From an uncultured Oscillospiraceae bacterium (lineage in GTDB: Bacteria > Bacillota > Clostridia > Oscillospirales > Oscillospiraceae): a stretch of DNA of 62,401 nt. The stretch covers positions 1 through 62,401 of the forward strand of contig CAADSF010000121.1 in assembly GCA_900751035.1 (NCBI GenBank). The letters run 5' to 3'. The position numbers and the translations under genes are program-made. Shown here one piece after another: positions 56,826 to 62,401 of this stretch; position 1 is the first letter of the stretch, and each line of letters begins with the position of its first letter. The notes beneath the pieces were generated by a model that saw only the letters and a list, made by a program, of their open reading frames with translations, was not told the origin of the DNA and ran no database searches.

Positions 56826-57920
56826 ATGAGGAAATGTATAAAATGCGGTGCAGACCTTCCGGAAGAAGCTATCTTTTGCCACATTTGCGGGAAAAAGCAA
56901 GTGCAGGAAAAGCGGAAAGCGCTTAAACGCGCCAACGGCACTGGAACGGTCTACAAACTGCAAGGCAGGCGATCTCGCCCGTGGGTCGCTGCAAAGAACA
57001 AAGTCGTGATTGGATATTACGCCAAAAAGACCGATGCTTTGGAAGCGCTGGAGCATCTTTCCGGCAAAGATTTAACCGATCGATACAATATGACGTTTGC
57101 AGAGGTATTCGAATCGTGGAAAAAAGAGCACTATAAAAGCATCGGCGAGAAGAGCAAGGATTCTTACGACAATGCGTATAAAATTTTTGCAACGCTCCAC
57201 GACAAGAAATTTCGAGACTTGCGCGTTGCCGATTTTCAGGAAGCTTTAGACCCTCACATGGGGAAAAGCCGGTCGTCTATCTCCAAGTACAAGATCCTGC
57301 TTACACAAATGTCAGAGTGGGCGGTGCGAGAAGAGATTTGCACCACTAACTTTGCCCAGTATATTAAATTGCCGGGAGAGGAGAAAAAGGATAAGGCAAT
57401 ATATACCGAGGATGACATGAAAAAGCTGGAAAAGGACGGAAGCGATACGGCCAAAATAATCCTTATGTATCTTGGCACGGGAATGCGTATCAGCGAGCTT
57501 TTCAAGCTTCGGCTTGAGGATTACCACGGTGATAGGATTATAGGAGGCGTGAAAACCGAAGCTGGCAAGCGCCGTGTCATTCCAATCCGGCCGGAAGCGC
57601 GACCGTACTTCGAGCATTTTGCGTCCATCGCAAACGGGCCGCTCTTACTGTCGGGGTATAAGGGACAGCACAGCCCAGATAACTTCCGCAAAAGAGACTA
57701 CTACCCTTTGCTTGAGCGTCTTGGCATCGAAAAAAAGACGCCGCACGCTACGCGACACACCTACACAACGCGAGCGGTCAAAGAGCATCTCGAGCCTGTT
57801 ATTTTGCAAGAAGTCCTCGGTCACAAAGATTTTTCCACCACAGCCAACATTTACACTCACATCGACGGCGATACAGTAGTCGATGCAGTTACTAACTCGT
57901 TACTAACAAACAAAAAGTAA
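56826..57920 (+). CDS. int: Tyrosine integrase with N-terminal zinc ribbon
   Basis: 364 aa. Residues 4-22 form a zinc ribbon (CIKC and CHIC). An AP2-like arm-binding part (GTVYKLQGRRSRPWVAAKNK) and a SAM-like core-binding domain (FAEVFESWKKEHYKSIGEKS) follow. Catalytic residues are R221 (GMRISELF), K243, H307 and R310 (HATRH), H333 (LGHKDF) and Y343 (NIYTH). It integrates the element at the att core 47 bases downstream. Two arm-type-like nonamers lie inside its 3' end. Confidence 0.95.
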   Translation: MRKCIKCGADLPEEAIFCHICGKKQVQEKRKALKRANGTGTVYKLQGRRSRPWVAAKNKVVIGYYAKKTDALEALEHLSGKDLTDRYNMTFAEVFESWKKEHYKSIGEKSKDSYDNAYKIFATLHDKKFRDLRVADFQEALDPHMGKSRSSISKYKILLTQMSEWAVREEICTTNFAQYIKLPGEEKKDKAIYTEDDMKKLEKDGSDTAKIILMYLGTGMRISELFKLRLEDYHGDRIIGGVKTEAGKRRVIPIRPEARPYFEHFASIANGPLLLSGYKGQHSPDNFRKRDYYPLLERLGIEKKTPHATRHTYTTRAVKEHLEPVILQEVLGHKDFSTTANIYTHIDGDTVVDAVTNSLLTNKK

Positions 57921-57930
57921 CGCAAAATCA

Positions 57931-57967
57931 AAAAGCCCTGAAACCATTGATGTTTCAGGGCTTTTTT
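57931..57967 (+). terminator. Intrinsic terminator after the integrase gene
   Basis: 14-bp perfect stem (AAAAGCCCTGAAAC and complement) with a 7-base loop, ending in TTTTTT, 11 bases after the stop. Confidence 0.92.
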
Positions 57968-58011
57968 GGAGCTGGTGGTGTGACTCGAACACATGACCTG
58001 CTGATTACGAA
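57967..58011 (-). other. att core: 3' half of a tRNA-Thr(CGT)-like gene
   Basis: On the minus strand the sequence starts at the anticodon loop TTCGTAA and runs through TCAGC, a T arm (TGTG-TTCGAGT-CACA) and acceptor half CACCAGC to TCCA. No 5' tRNA half precedes it, as expected for the fragment a phage carries to restore a target tRNA after integration. The integrase lies next to it. The exact crossover point cannot be read. Confidence 0.8.
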
Positions 58012-58161
58012 ATAGAAGACTACATATTTTTAACCGCTATTGTTTACTTTTCACCGCTTTCTGCTGTGCTTTTCGCATTTATTGAAACGTTAATCAGCGT
58101 TAAGCGATATAAATCATTTTTGGTTGCTAACAACTTACTAACACGAAGAGCTTTGAAAGGC

Positions 58162-58365
58162 TCATTCCAGCGGCTCGGCGCGCTTTCTGTTCGGAACAAT
58201 TACGGCGCTTTTTCTGGCTGCGTCCCGTTCCGCCATCACGCGCTCGAACTCGAGTTTCAGTGCTGCAAAGCATTCTGCGCAAACTCCGAGCGATGGTGCG
58301 CGCCGGATGTTGTCATCCAGCGCAGACAGCACCGCGCGATCTCTTTCGTTGCATTTATCCATCAT
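58162..58365 (-). CDS. Small phage protein, 67 aa
   Basis: MMDKCNERDRAVLSALDDNI, then GVCAECFAALKLEFERVMAE and a basic tail. A single CxxC suggests weak metal binding. ATG 58365 follows ACAGGAGATAGTG. Last gene before the att region. Confidence 0.6.
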   Translation of the reverse strand: MMDKCNERDRAVLSALDDNIRRAPSLGVCAECFAALKLEFERVMAERDAARKSAVIVPNRKRAEPLE

Positions 58366-58367
58366 CA

Positions 58368-58487
58368 CTATCTCCTGTCCTCGTGACGGCACACGCCTTC
58401 GGTGTCTGGAACCGGGCAATAGTCGGCACACGCCGGGCAATCATCGTTGACGCAAATTTCATCCATGCACCACTTACAGTCGAACAT
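58368..58487 (-). CDS. Cys-rich microprotein, 39 aa
   Basis: MFDCKWCMDEICVNDDCPAC followed by ADYCPVPDTEGVCRHEDRR: seven Cys, probably two metal sites. AAAGGATTGATAAAA precedes the ATG. It overlaps the MazG-like gene end by 14 bases. Confidence 0.6.
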   Translation of the reverse strand: MFDCKWCMDEICVNDDCPACADYCPVPDTEGVCRHEDRR

Positions 58488-58764
58488 TTTTATCAATCCT
58501 TTCCCGCAGCCTTTTCACTTTGTATTGGCGCTGCTCTTCTACAGCACTATCTCGCTGGAAGAGTATTTTCATCTGATCTAGCATGATCTCAACGTCCGCC
58601 ATTTCTTCGGCAATATTAGCATAAGAAAACGAAGAGTCATTTCTCAGGTATTTGCAGAGTTCCTTCTGAAACTCGCTCATTTCCTCAAGCGCCACAGTGA
58701 TCTGATTTTGACTGCCAAACACGCGCAGCGCTTCAAGAAATGTCTTTCTCTCTTCTTCAGTCAT
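58474..58764 (-). CDS. MazG-like nucleotide pyrophosphohydrolase
   Basis: 96 aa. ALEEMSEFQKELCKYL and IAEEMADVEIMLDQM give the MazG pattern of EExxE and ExxD metal ligands. Such enzymes hydrolyse (d)NTPs or ppGpp-like alarmones and may prolong host viability during infection. ATG 58764 follows ACGGGAGAAATTCG. Confidence 0.82.
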   Translation of the reverse strand: MTEEERKTFLEALRVFGSQNQITVALEEMSEFQKELCKYLRNDSSFSYANIAEEMADVEIMLDQMKILFQRDSAVEEQRQYKVKRLRERIDKNVRL

Positions 58765-58808
58765 CGAATTTCTCCCGTTCAATTTTAATTATGCGCTCGC
58801 CGCTATCT

Positions 58809-59288
58809 TTAATCATGGCGCACCAGTTTTCTATTTACCCACGCCCACAGATTCCTCCACGGGTGGGCTTCTGCATAGTGTGCGCGCTCTCGTGCATTCA
58901 AAAGATCGTCATGCAGATCCTGCGCGCTTCCCTGCCATTCGAAAAGTTCTTTCGTTTGCTGATCTTTTTCAACCTGCATGGTGGCAATGCACGCATTCGC
59001 TCGCCCAAGCGCCGCCTCAGTGTCATCAATCTTATTTCGCAGCGCATCCGCGTCCGCTTTCAGATTCGCAATCTCATTTGCCTTGTTGATGGCCTCGCCG
59101 TTCATCTGGTCAAGCTGCTCGGTCAGGGCGGCGTTCTTGGCCTTCAACGTGCGGACCTGTAATTCCAGCTCGCTATTTCGACTTCGCAGCTCGTTCATAA
59201 ACCCATTCGTTTTTTTCGCTGCTTCCTGCGCTTCCTCCACCATCTTCGCCATCTGGTCTTTGGTGTACTTCTTTACGTTGATGCTCAT
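58809..59288 (-). CDS. Coiled-coil protein, 159 aa
   Basis: Almost continuous heptads (ELELQVRTLKAKNAALTEQL, NEIANLKADADALRNKIDDT) from residue 20 to 120, then a Trp-rich end (HPWRNLWAWVNRKLVRHD). ATGA overlap with the gene upstream. Role unknown; a scaffold or membrane-edge protein is possible. Confidence 0.7.
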   Translation of the reverse strand: MSINVKKYTKDQMAKMVEEAQEAAKKTNGFMNELRSRNSELELQVRTLKAKNAALTEQLDQMNGEAINKANEIANLKADADALRNKIDDTEAALGRANACIATMQVEKDQQTKELFEWQGSAQDLHDDLLNARERAHYAEAHPWRNLWAWVNRKLVRHD

Positions 59289-59449
59289 AATTTGGCTCCT
59301 TTCATTCGTAGCTGTTCTTCCCGTCCCCGGTCGCTCTCGACCTTCACGACCTTGCAGTCGCCGTATCGCTCAATATCCATGGCGATGCGCTCCTTGATGC
59401 CCTGCGCGTCACCGGCGGGGACGTTAGCTTTAATCGTGATCGTCAGCAT
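59285..59449 (-). CDS. Small phage protein, 54 aa
   Basis: MLTITIKANVPAGDAQGIKE, IAMDIERYGDCKVVKVESDR: a ferredoxin-like beta-alpha-beta fold is likely. GAGGGAGGCACTCC precedes the ATG; overlaps both neighbours. Confidence 0.65.
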   Translation of the reverse strand: MLTITIKANVPAGDAQGIKERIAMDIERYGDCKVVKVESDRGREEQLRMKGAKL

Positions 59450-59687
59450 GGAGTGCCTCCCTCTCAATCTCAAGCGACCGTTCGCGCAAGTCCCCAAATC
59501 CATACTCGTGTTGCCATCCTAATTCAGCAGACGCTTTCTGACAGCTCTCGCACAAATAGCACGTCCACGGCGTCCCATCAAAAACGCAACTGCGCTCCAT
59601 CATAGCCCCTTGCTCGAATTTGCGCCCGCAACCGAAACACACATGAGCCGTTCGCGTTTTAACAACCTTTCGCCCAACAACGTCCAT
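59430..59687 (-). CDS. Zinc-ribbon phage protein, 85 aa
   Basis: VKTRTAHVCFGCGRKFEQGA and WTCYLCESCQKASAEL give two CxxC pairs spaced like a treble-clef or ribbon. Ends in an acidic helix. Typical of early regions of clostridial phages; function unknown. Confidence 0.7.
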   Translation of the reverse strand: MDVVGRKVVKTRTAHVCFGCGRKFEQGAMMERSCVFDGTPWTCYLCESCQKASAELGWQHEYGFGDLRERSLEIEREALHADDHD

Positions 59688-59690
59688 ATG

Positions 59691-59996
59691 TTACCCCTCC
59701 TTTGGTTCGCCGTAGCTGCAAAAATCGGCGCTGCCCACATTGCGTCTATTGCTCGGTGCGTGCTTATTGTGACACGTCAGCGTACCCGGCTTCCCATACC
59801 GCTGGGTAAGCTCGGACGGCAATGTGCTGTGCTTGCAGTCCATGCATCGCACTACCGGCGCAACATCAGCGGCGGGCATTGTTAATAAATCCCGCTGGAT
59901 AATAGATAACATGCGATTTTGCGCTACACTGTTTGTTGGTTTTCGTTCCCGCAAGACCGCCTTTACAGCAGTGGATCTCTCAATGTATTCAGCCAT
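59691..59996 (-). CDS. Phage protein with Cys/His site, 101 aa
   Basis: MAEYIERSTAVKAVLRERKP and the pattern VVRCMDCKHSTLPSE...TLTCHNKH are seen in many phages of gut Firmicutes. The CxxCxH and CxxxH groups probably bind zinc. The start overlaps the HNH gene by 8 bases. Confidence 0.7.
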   Translation of the reverse strand: MAEYIERSTAVKAVLRERKPTNSVAQNRMLSIIQRDLLTMPAADVAPVVRCMDCKHSTLPSELTQRYGKPGTLTCHNKHAPSNRRNVGSADFCSYGEPKEG

Positions 59997-60357
59997 TGTC
60001 AACCGCCTTCCTTTCCTGCGTCTCAAAGTAAAACTCAATCGGTTTTTCGGCCTCGATGACATTGCCATAAACCACGCCGACCTTGTAGATATAGTTCTCG
60101 CGCAGCTTTCGCGGAATTTCTGCGATGCAATGCCTAAAAGTTTCAAGCGAATTTGCACGCTTGTAGTGATTGCACATCCGGCAGGCTGGCATGAGGTTGT
60201 CAAGGTCATCTGTTCCCGCGTCCTCAATCCCCCACGCCCTCAATGGTTTGAAATGGTCTACCTGCATATCCTTGTAAGCGATTTCTCGTCCACAATACGC
60301 ACAGTGCCCATTATACTTTCGGTAGACCGCTTCGCGCTTTGATTTGCTAATTGCCAT
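59989..60357 (-). CDS. HNH endonuclease
   Basis: 122 aa. Zinc and catalytic parts: CAYCGREI (CxxC), MQVDHFKPL (first His), DLDNLMPACRMCNHYKRAN (Asn, CxxC, His), a standard HNH finger. Basic N-terminus (AISKSKREAVYRKYNGH). Not adjacent to terminase genes, so a homing or host-nuclease role is more likely than packaging. Confidence 0.9.
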   Translation of the reverse strand: MAISKSKREAVYRKYNGHCAYCGREIAYKDMQVDHFKPLRAWGIEDAGTDDLDNLMPACRMCNHYKRANSLETFRHCIAEIPRKLRENYIYKVGVVYGNVIEAEKPIEFYFETQERKAVDNG

Positions 60358-60961
60358 CCTTCATCCTTTCCACATAGCACCAGCTCTGAGGCGGGCGGTG
60401 AAGATATAGCCGCCCGTCCGTGTTGCAGTCCGTTTCGTCGTCATCTCCGCAAACATTTTCGCAAGCCCAACAGTTTGTGCTAAGCTCCGAGTATTCCAGA
60501 CAGTCTCGCCAAAACTCCCCCAGCTTTTTCGGTGCATCGTAGATTTTCAGGTCGACGATATGCCAGCCATAGCCGGTTCCCTTTAGGTAGTTCACAATTT
60601 CTTCCCGTGTCAGGCAGGCTTGCTTTTCTACGTCGTCCGGTGCATGGTTGAGGGGCGCAAGCTCATAAATCCGATCACAGGTAAACTCCCCGATGACCTT
60701 TTGTCGCTTACCCATCATATCGCACGCAGAACCCTCGTCCTGTTTTATGAAAACAGACTTGCCGTGGTATATCTCCCCATAATTTTCGTCACCATCTTTC
60801 AAAATTCCGATGAGCCGTTCTTTCGCTTTCGAGCAGTAAATATAGCACTTGAATGGTGTTTGCAACTTTGGGCGCGTTTTTCGTACCTCGATGGTTTTCT
60901 CACCTCTGGCAATTTTTTCACACCACTTCGGGCGGATGCTCAGCATAACAGCTTTACTCAT
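60347..60961 (-). CDS. ASCH-domain protein
   Basis: 204 aa. ASCH-like fold: MLSIRPKWCEKIARGEKTIE, VRKTRPKLQTPFKCYIYCSK, KVIGEFTCDRIYEL and YGWHIVDLKIYDAPKKLGEF. ASCH domains bind RNA or modified nucleosides; YqfB-type members are amidohydrolases. The C-terminal part is Cys-rich (CWACENVC). Overlaps the HNH gene by 11 bases. Confidence 0.85.
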   Translation of the reverse strand: MSKAVMLSIRPKWCEKIARGEKTIEVRKTRPKLQTPFKCYIYCSKAKERLIGILKDGDENYGEIYHGKSVFIKQDEGSACDMMGKRQKVIGEFTCDRIYELAPLNHAPDDVEKQACLTREEIVNYLKGTGYGWHIVDLKIYDAPKKLGEFWRDCLEYSELSTNCWACENVCGDDDETDCNTDGRLYLHRPPQSWCYVERMKDGN

Positions 60962-61421
60962 CCTTCCTCGCCTCCAATGCTTTCTCCGCCTCCTCGCGGG
61001 TGAGAAATACGGTCTTGCCAACATCACGCGCATCTACAACGCCGCAACGCGATGTGTTCAGCATAGTCCGCCCATTAAGCGTGCTTATATCTGTCACAGT
61101 AAAACTGTAAACCTGCTCGACCGGATGACTACAGAATGTCCAAAGCCCGTCGCCCACCTTGCACGGCAGCACCACCAGCCGCCCGTCCTTGTCGGCCTCG
61201 GCCAATTTCTCCAACCGTTCAAGATCGCAGTTTCGGCACAGTTGGCGAAGCGTCTCTTCCGTGTCCTCGTATTCCGCCAGTCGGTCTAACAAACGATTGC
61301 GGCAATACAGCGCGGTGCAGTCAGCCATCGGCTTACCATGCTTACCCGTCCAATCCGCTTCGCACTTCTCGCAGTCCATCATTGCCTGTCCATCGGTATC
61401 GCGTTTTGTCAGTCGCTCCAT
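60954..61421 (-). CDS. Phage hypothetical protein with Cys pairs, 155 aa
   Basis: MERLTKRDTDGQAMMDCEKC opens the protein; NRLLDRLAEYEDTEETLRQL and VDARDVGKTVFLTREEAEKAL are typical of a widespread family in gut phages. CEKC and CRNC may bind metal. ATGA-type overlap with the gene upstream. Confidence 0.75.
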   Translation of the reverse strand: MERLTKRDTDGQAMMDCEKCEADWTGKHGKPMADCTALYCRNRLLDRLAEYEDTEETLRQLCRNCDLERLEKLAEADKDGRLVVLPCKVGDGLWTFCSHPVEQVYSFTVTDISTLNGRTMLNTSRCGVVDARDVGKTVFLTREEAEKALEARKDE

Positions 61422-61762
61422 CACTCCACCTCCTGCATCCAAAACTCGCGGCGGCAGTTTAGGCAACCAGCAAAACGGTTCACATCGCAGATAAAATCTT
61501 TGTCAACACTTTTTGGGCACATCCCGACAACGCCATCATTATCTATCGTGCAGTTAGGCCACTGCTTCAGAAACACACCCTGCCGCGTCTTAACGGGATG
61601 CTCCTTTGACCACTGCTCAACAATAGCGATGATTCTCTCGCAATCTTCATCGGACATAATGTCGCTGATGGAACAGAGCCTTTTTACAAACGGGCATCCA
61701 TCGCAATTCTTGTAGCTGTTGCACAGTCTCTTGCGTTCTCTTAAAAACTCTAACGCGTCCAT
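61421..61762 (-). CDS. Cys-rich phage protein, 113 aa
   Basis: MDALEFLRERKRLCNSYKNC, then GCPFVKRLC, VGMCPKSVD and FAGCLNCRREF: eight Cys in spaced pairs. The pattern CxxxxxxCxxCPF recurs in other small genes here (46938-47111). Function unknown. Confidence 0.7.
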   Translation of the reverse strand: MDALEFLRERKRLCNSYKNCDGCPFVKRLCSISDIMSDEDCERIIAIVEQWSKEHPVKTRQGVFLKQWPNCTIDNDGVVGMCPKSVDKDFICDVNRFAGCLNCRREFWMQEVE

Positions 61763-62401
61763 CTAATCCTCCATTCTATCGATCACTTTTTGAATTACAT
61801 CGCCACCGTAAGCGTCCTTTGTCAGCTCCAAAAACGCCGTCAGCGTCATCATGCCGTGCTCGAGGTCAACGCCGTGGTCTCGGGCAAACTGCTTTCGCCC
61901 CATGTCACATGAGCCAGTCAATCGGTGATGCCAGTCGTAAAAGTACTGTGTCGGATATGCTTTCTCGCGGTCTGTTTCACGCAGAAACGTGTCGATGCGC
62001 TCGTCTTCCGGCATATCCTCGAAAAGCTTTTCTCGCAACGCCTCCATTGCTTCGCGCAGCGTTTTACCATGCGCGAAAATGTTGTCCTGCTTAACAATGT
62101 AGCACGGAGTGGTCGTCAAATCATTATTCACGATTGCCCCGTGCACAGTGTTTCCACGCACGGAACGAATCAGCGTATTTACGCCGTCAATTTGATAGAC
62201 CGTTTCCCGGTTGAAGCTCTTAATTCCGGAGCCGTCGCCGTAGCCGTCGCCGGAGCCGGAGCCGTCGCCGTAGCCGTAGCCGTAGCCGGAGCCGTAGCCG
62301 TAGCCGTAGCCGGAGCCGTCGCCGTAGCCGTAGCCGGAGCCGTCGCCGGAGCCGTCGCCGGAGCCGTCGCCGGAGCCGTCGCCGGAGCCGTCGCCGGAGC
62401 C
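61763..62401 (-). CDS. Phage protein with Gly-X dipeptide repeat, 5' part outside window
   Basis: The frame is open to the window edge. The C-terminal about 150 residues form a defined domain (YIVKQDNIFAHGKTLREAME, FYDWHHRLTGSCDMGRKQF). Before it, from base 62222 on, about 60 codons read as Gly alternating with Ser, Asp or Tyr. A GTG at 62161 could start a shorter form, but the upstream frame (KSFNRETVYQIDGVNTLIRS) is clearly coding. Similar Gly-Ser/Asp/Tyr repeats occur in related gut-phage proteins. Function unknown. Confidence 0.75.
   Translation of the reverse strand, partial: GSGDGSGDGSGDGSGDGSGDGSGYGYGDGSGYGYGYGSGYGYGYGDGSGSGDGYGDGSGIKSFNRETVYQIDGVNTLIRSVRGNTVHGAIVNNDLTTTPCYIVKQDNIFAHGKTLREAMEALREKLFEDMPEDERIDTFLRETDREKAYPTQYFYDWHHRLTGSCDMGRKQFARDHGVDLEHGMMTLTAFLELTKDAYGGDVIQKVIDRMED
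62222..62401 (-). repeat. Hexanucleotide-type repeat encoding Gly-(Ser/Asp/Tyr)
   Basis: Units GGCTCC, GGCGAC and GGCTAC (minus strand) alternate for at least 180 bases and reach the window edge. A regular GGCTCCGGCGAC 12-mer array lies at 62335-62401. Such arrays can change length by slippage in steps of 6 without changing frame. Confidence 0.9.

Larger units (their letters stand above)
57888..58142. repeat. Integrase arm-type-like nonamers on both sides of the att core
   Basis: GTTACTAAC at 57888-57896 and 57899-57907; GTTGCTAAC at 58123-58131 and CTTACTAAC at 58134-58142. Two direct copies per side with 11-base periodicity resemble arm sites for the integrase N-terminal domain. Their presence on both sides suggests an intact attP. 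Confidence 0.55.

Overview
The window looks like the genome of a temperate siphophage-like element from a GC-rich gut Firmicute, most likely a clostridium of the Oscillospirales. The reasons are GC-rich coding with strong AGGAGG ribosome sites, KilAC/BRO/ORF6N/AntA antirepressors, a DnaD/DnaC-type replication module, a RecT/YqaJ recombination module and polyvalent-protein fragments typical of clostridial mobile elements. The host is inferred; no host housekeeping gene was recognised.

Layout. 1-6.4 kb (+ strand): tail of a large polyvalent-type protein with a frameshift, several small genes, a cluster of one canonical tRNA-Gly and two aberrant tRNA-like genes, an HU protein, an HNH-like endonuclease, a NifS-type cysteine desulfurase and three small genes, closed by a strong terminator. 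6.4-12.4 kb: accessory island with three antirepressor genes, two ribbon-helix-helix regulators with their own operators, an AT-rich PD-(D/E)XK-HIRAN nuclease and a tyrosine recombinase. 12.5-43.7 kb (- strand): late operon, transcribed right to left: terminase, portal, protease/scaffold, capsid, receptor-binding genes, connectors, tail tube, tape measure, baseplate, holin and endolysin. 43.8-55.3 kb (- strand): early operon with Cro-like and AntA antirepressors, a compact CRISPR-Cas12f1 unit, a lytic transglycosylase, YqaJ exonuclease, RecT, SSB, replisome organizer and DnaC-like loader. 55.4-57.9 kb (+ strand): CI-like repressor, membrane-anchored HTH protein and a zinc-ribbon tyrosine integrase. 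57.97 kb: att core made of the 3' half of a tRNA-Thr(CGT)-like gene. 58.2-62.4 kb (- strand): small early-type phage genes (MazG-like, HNH, ASCH, Cys-rich proteins), ending at the window edge in a Gly-X dipeptide repeat.

The main discovery is at 51.87-53.60 kb. A 455-aa protein matches the Cas12f1 (type V-F) family, with RuvC residues D247/E346/D423 and two CxxC pairs. It is followed by a tracrRNA-like region and a mini-array of three repeats and two spacers, without Cas1/Cas2. The first spacer matches the phage's own AntA/KilAC antirepressor gene over its last 20 positions exactly, next to a TTTT motif, but has seven mismatches in its first 15 positions, where the type V seed lies. I infer that the element uses a self-sparing Cas12f against competing phages that carry related antirepressors. 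The unit sits in the early operon and is closed by its own intrinsic terminator.

The att core is flanked on both sides by integrase-arm-like nonamers. This suggests an intact attP (circular or virion form) or a junction between tandem prophages, rather than a simple prophage-chromosome border.
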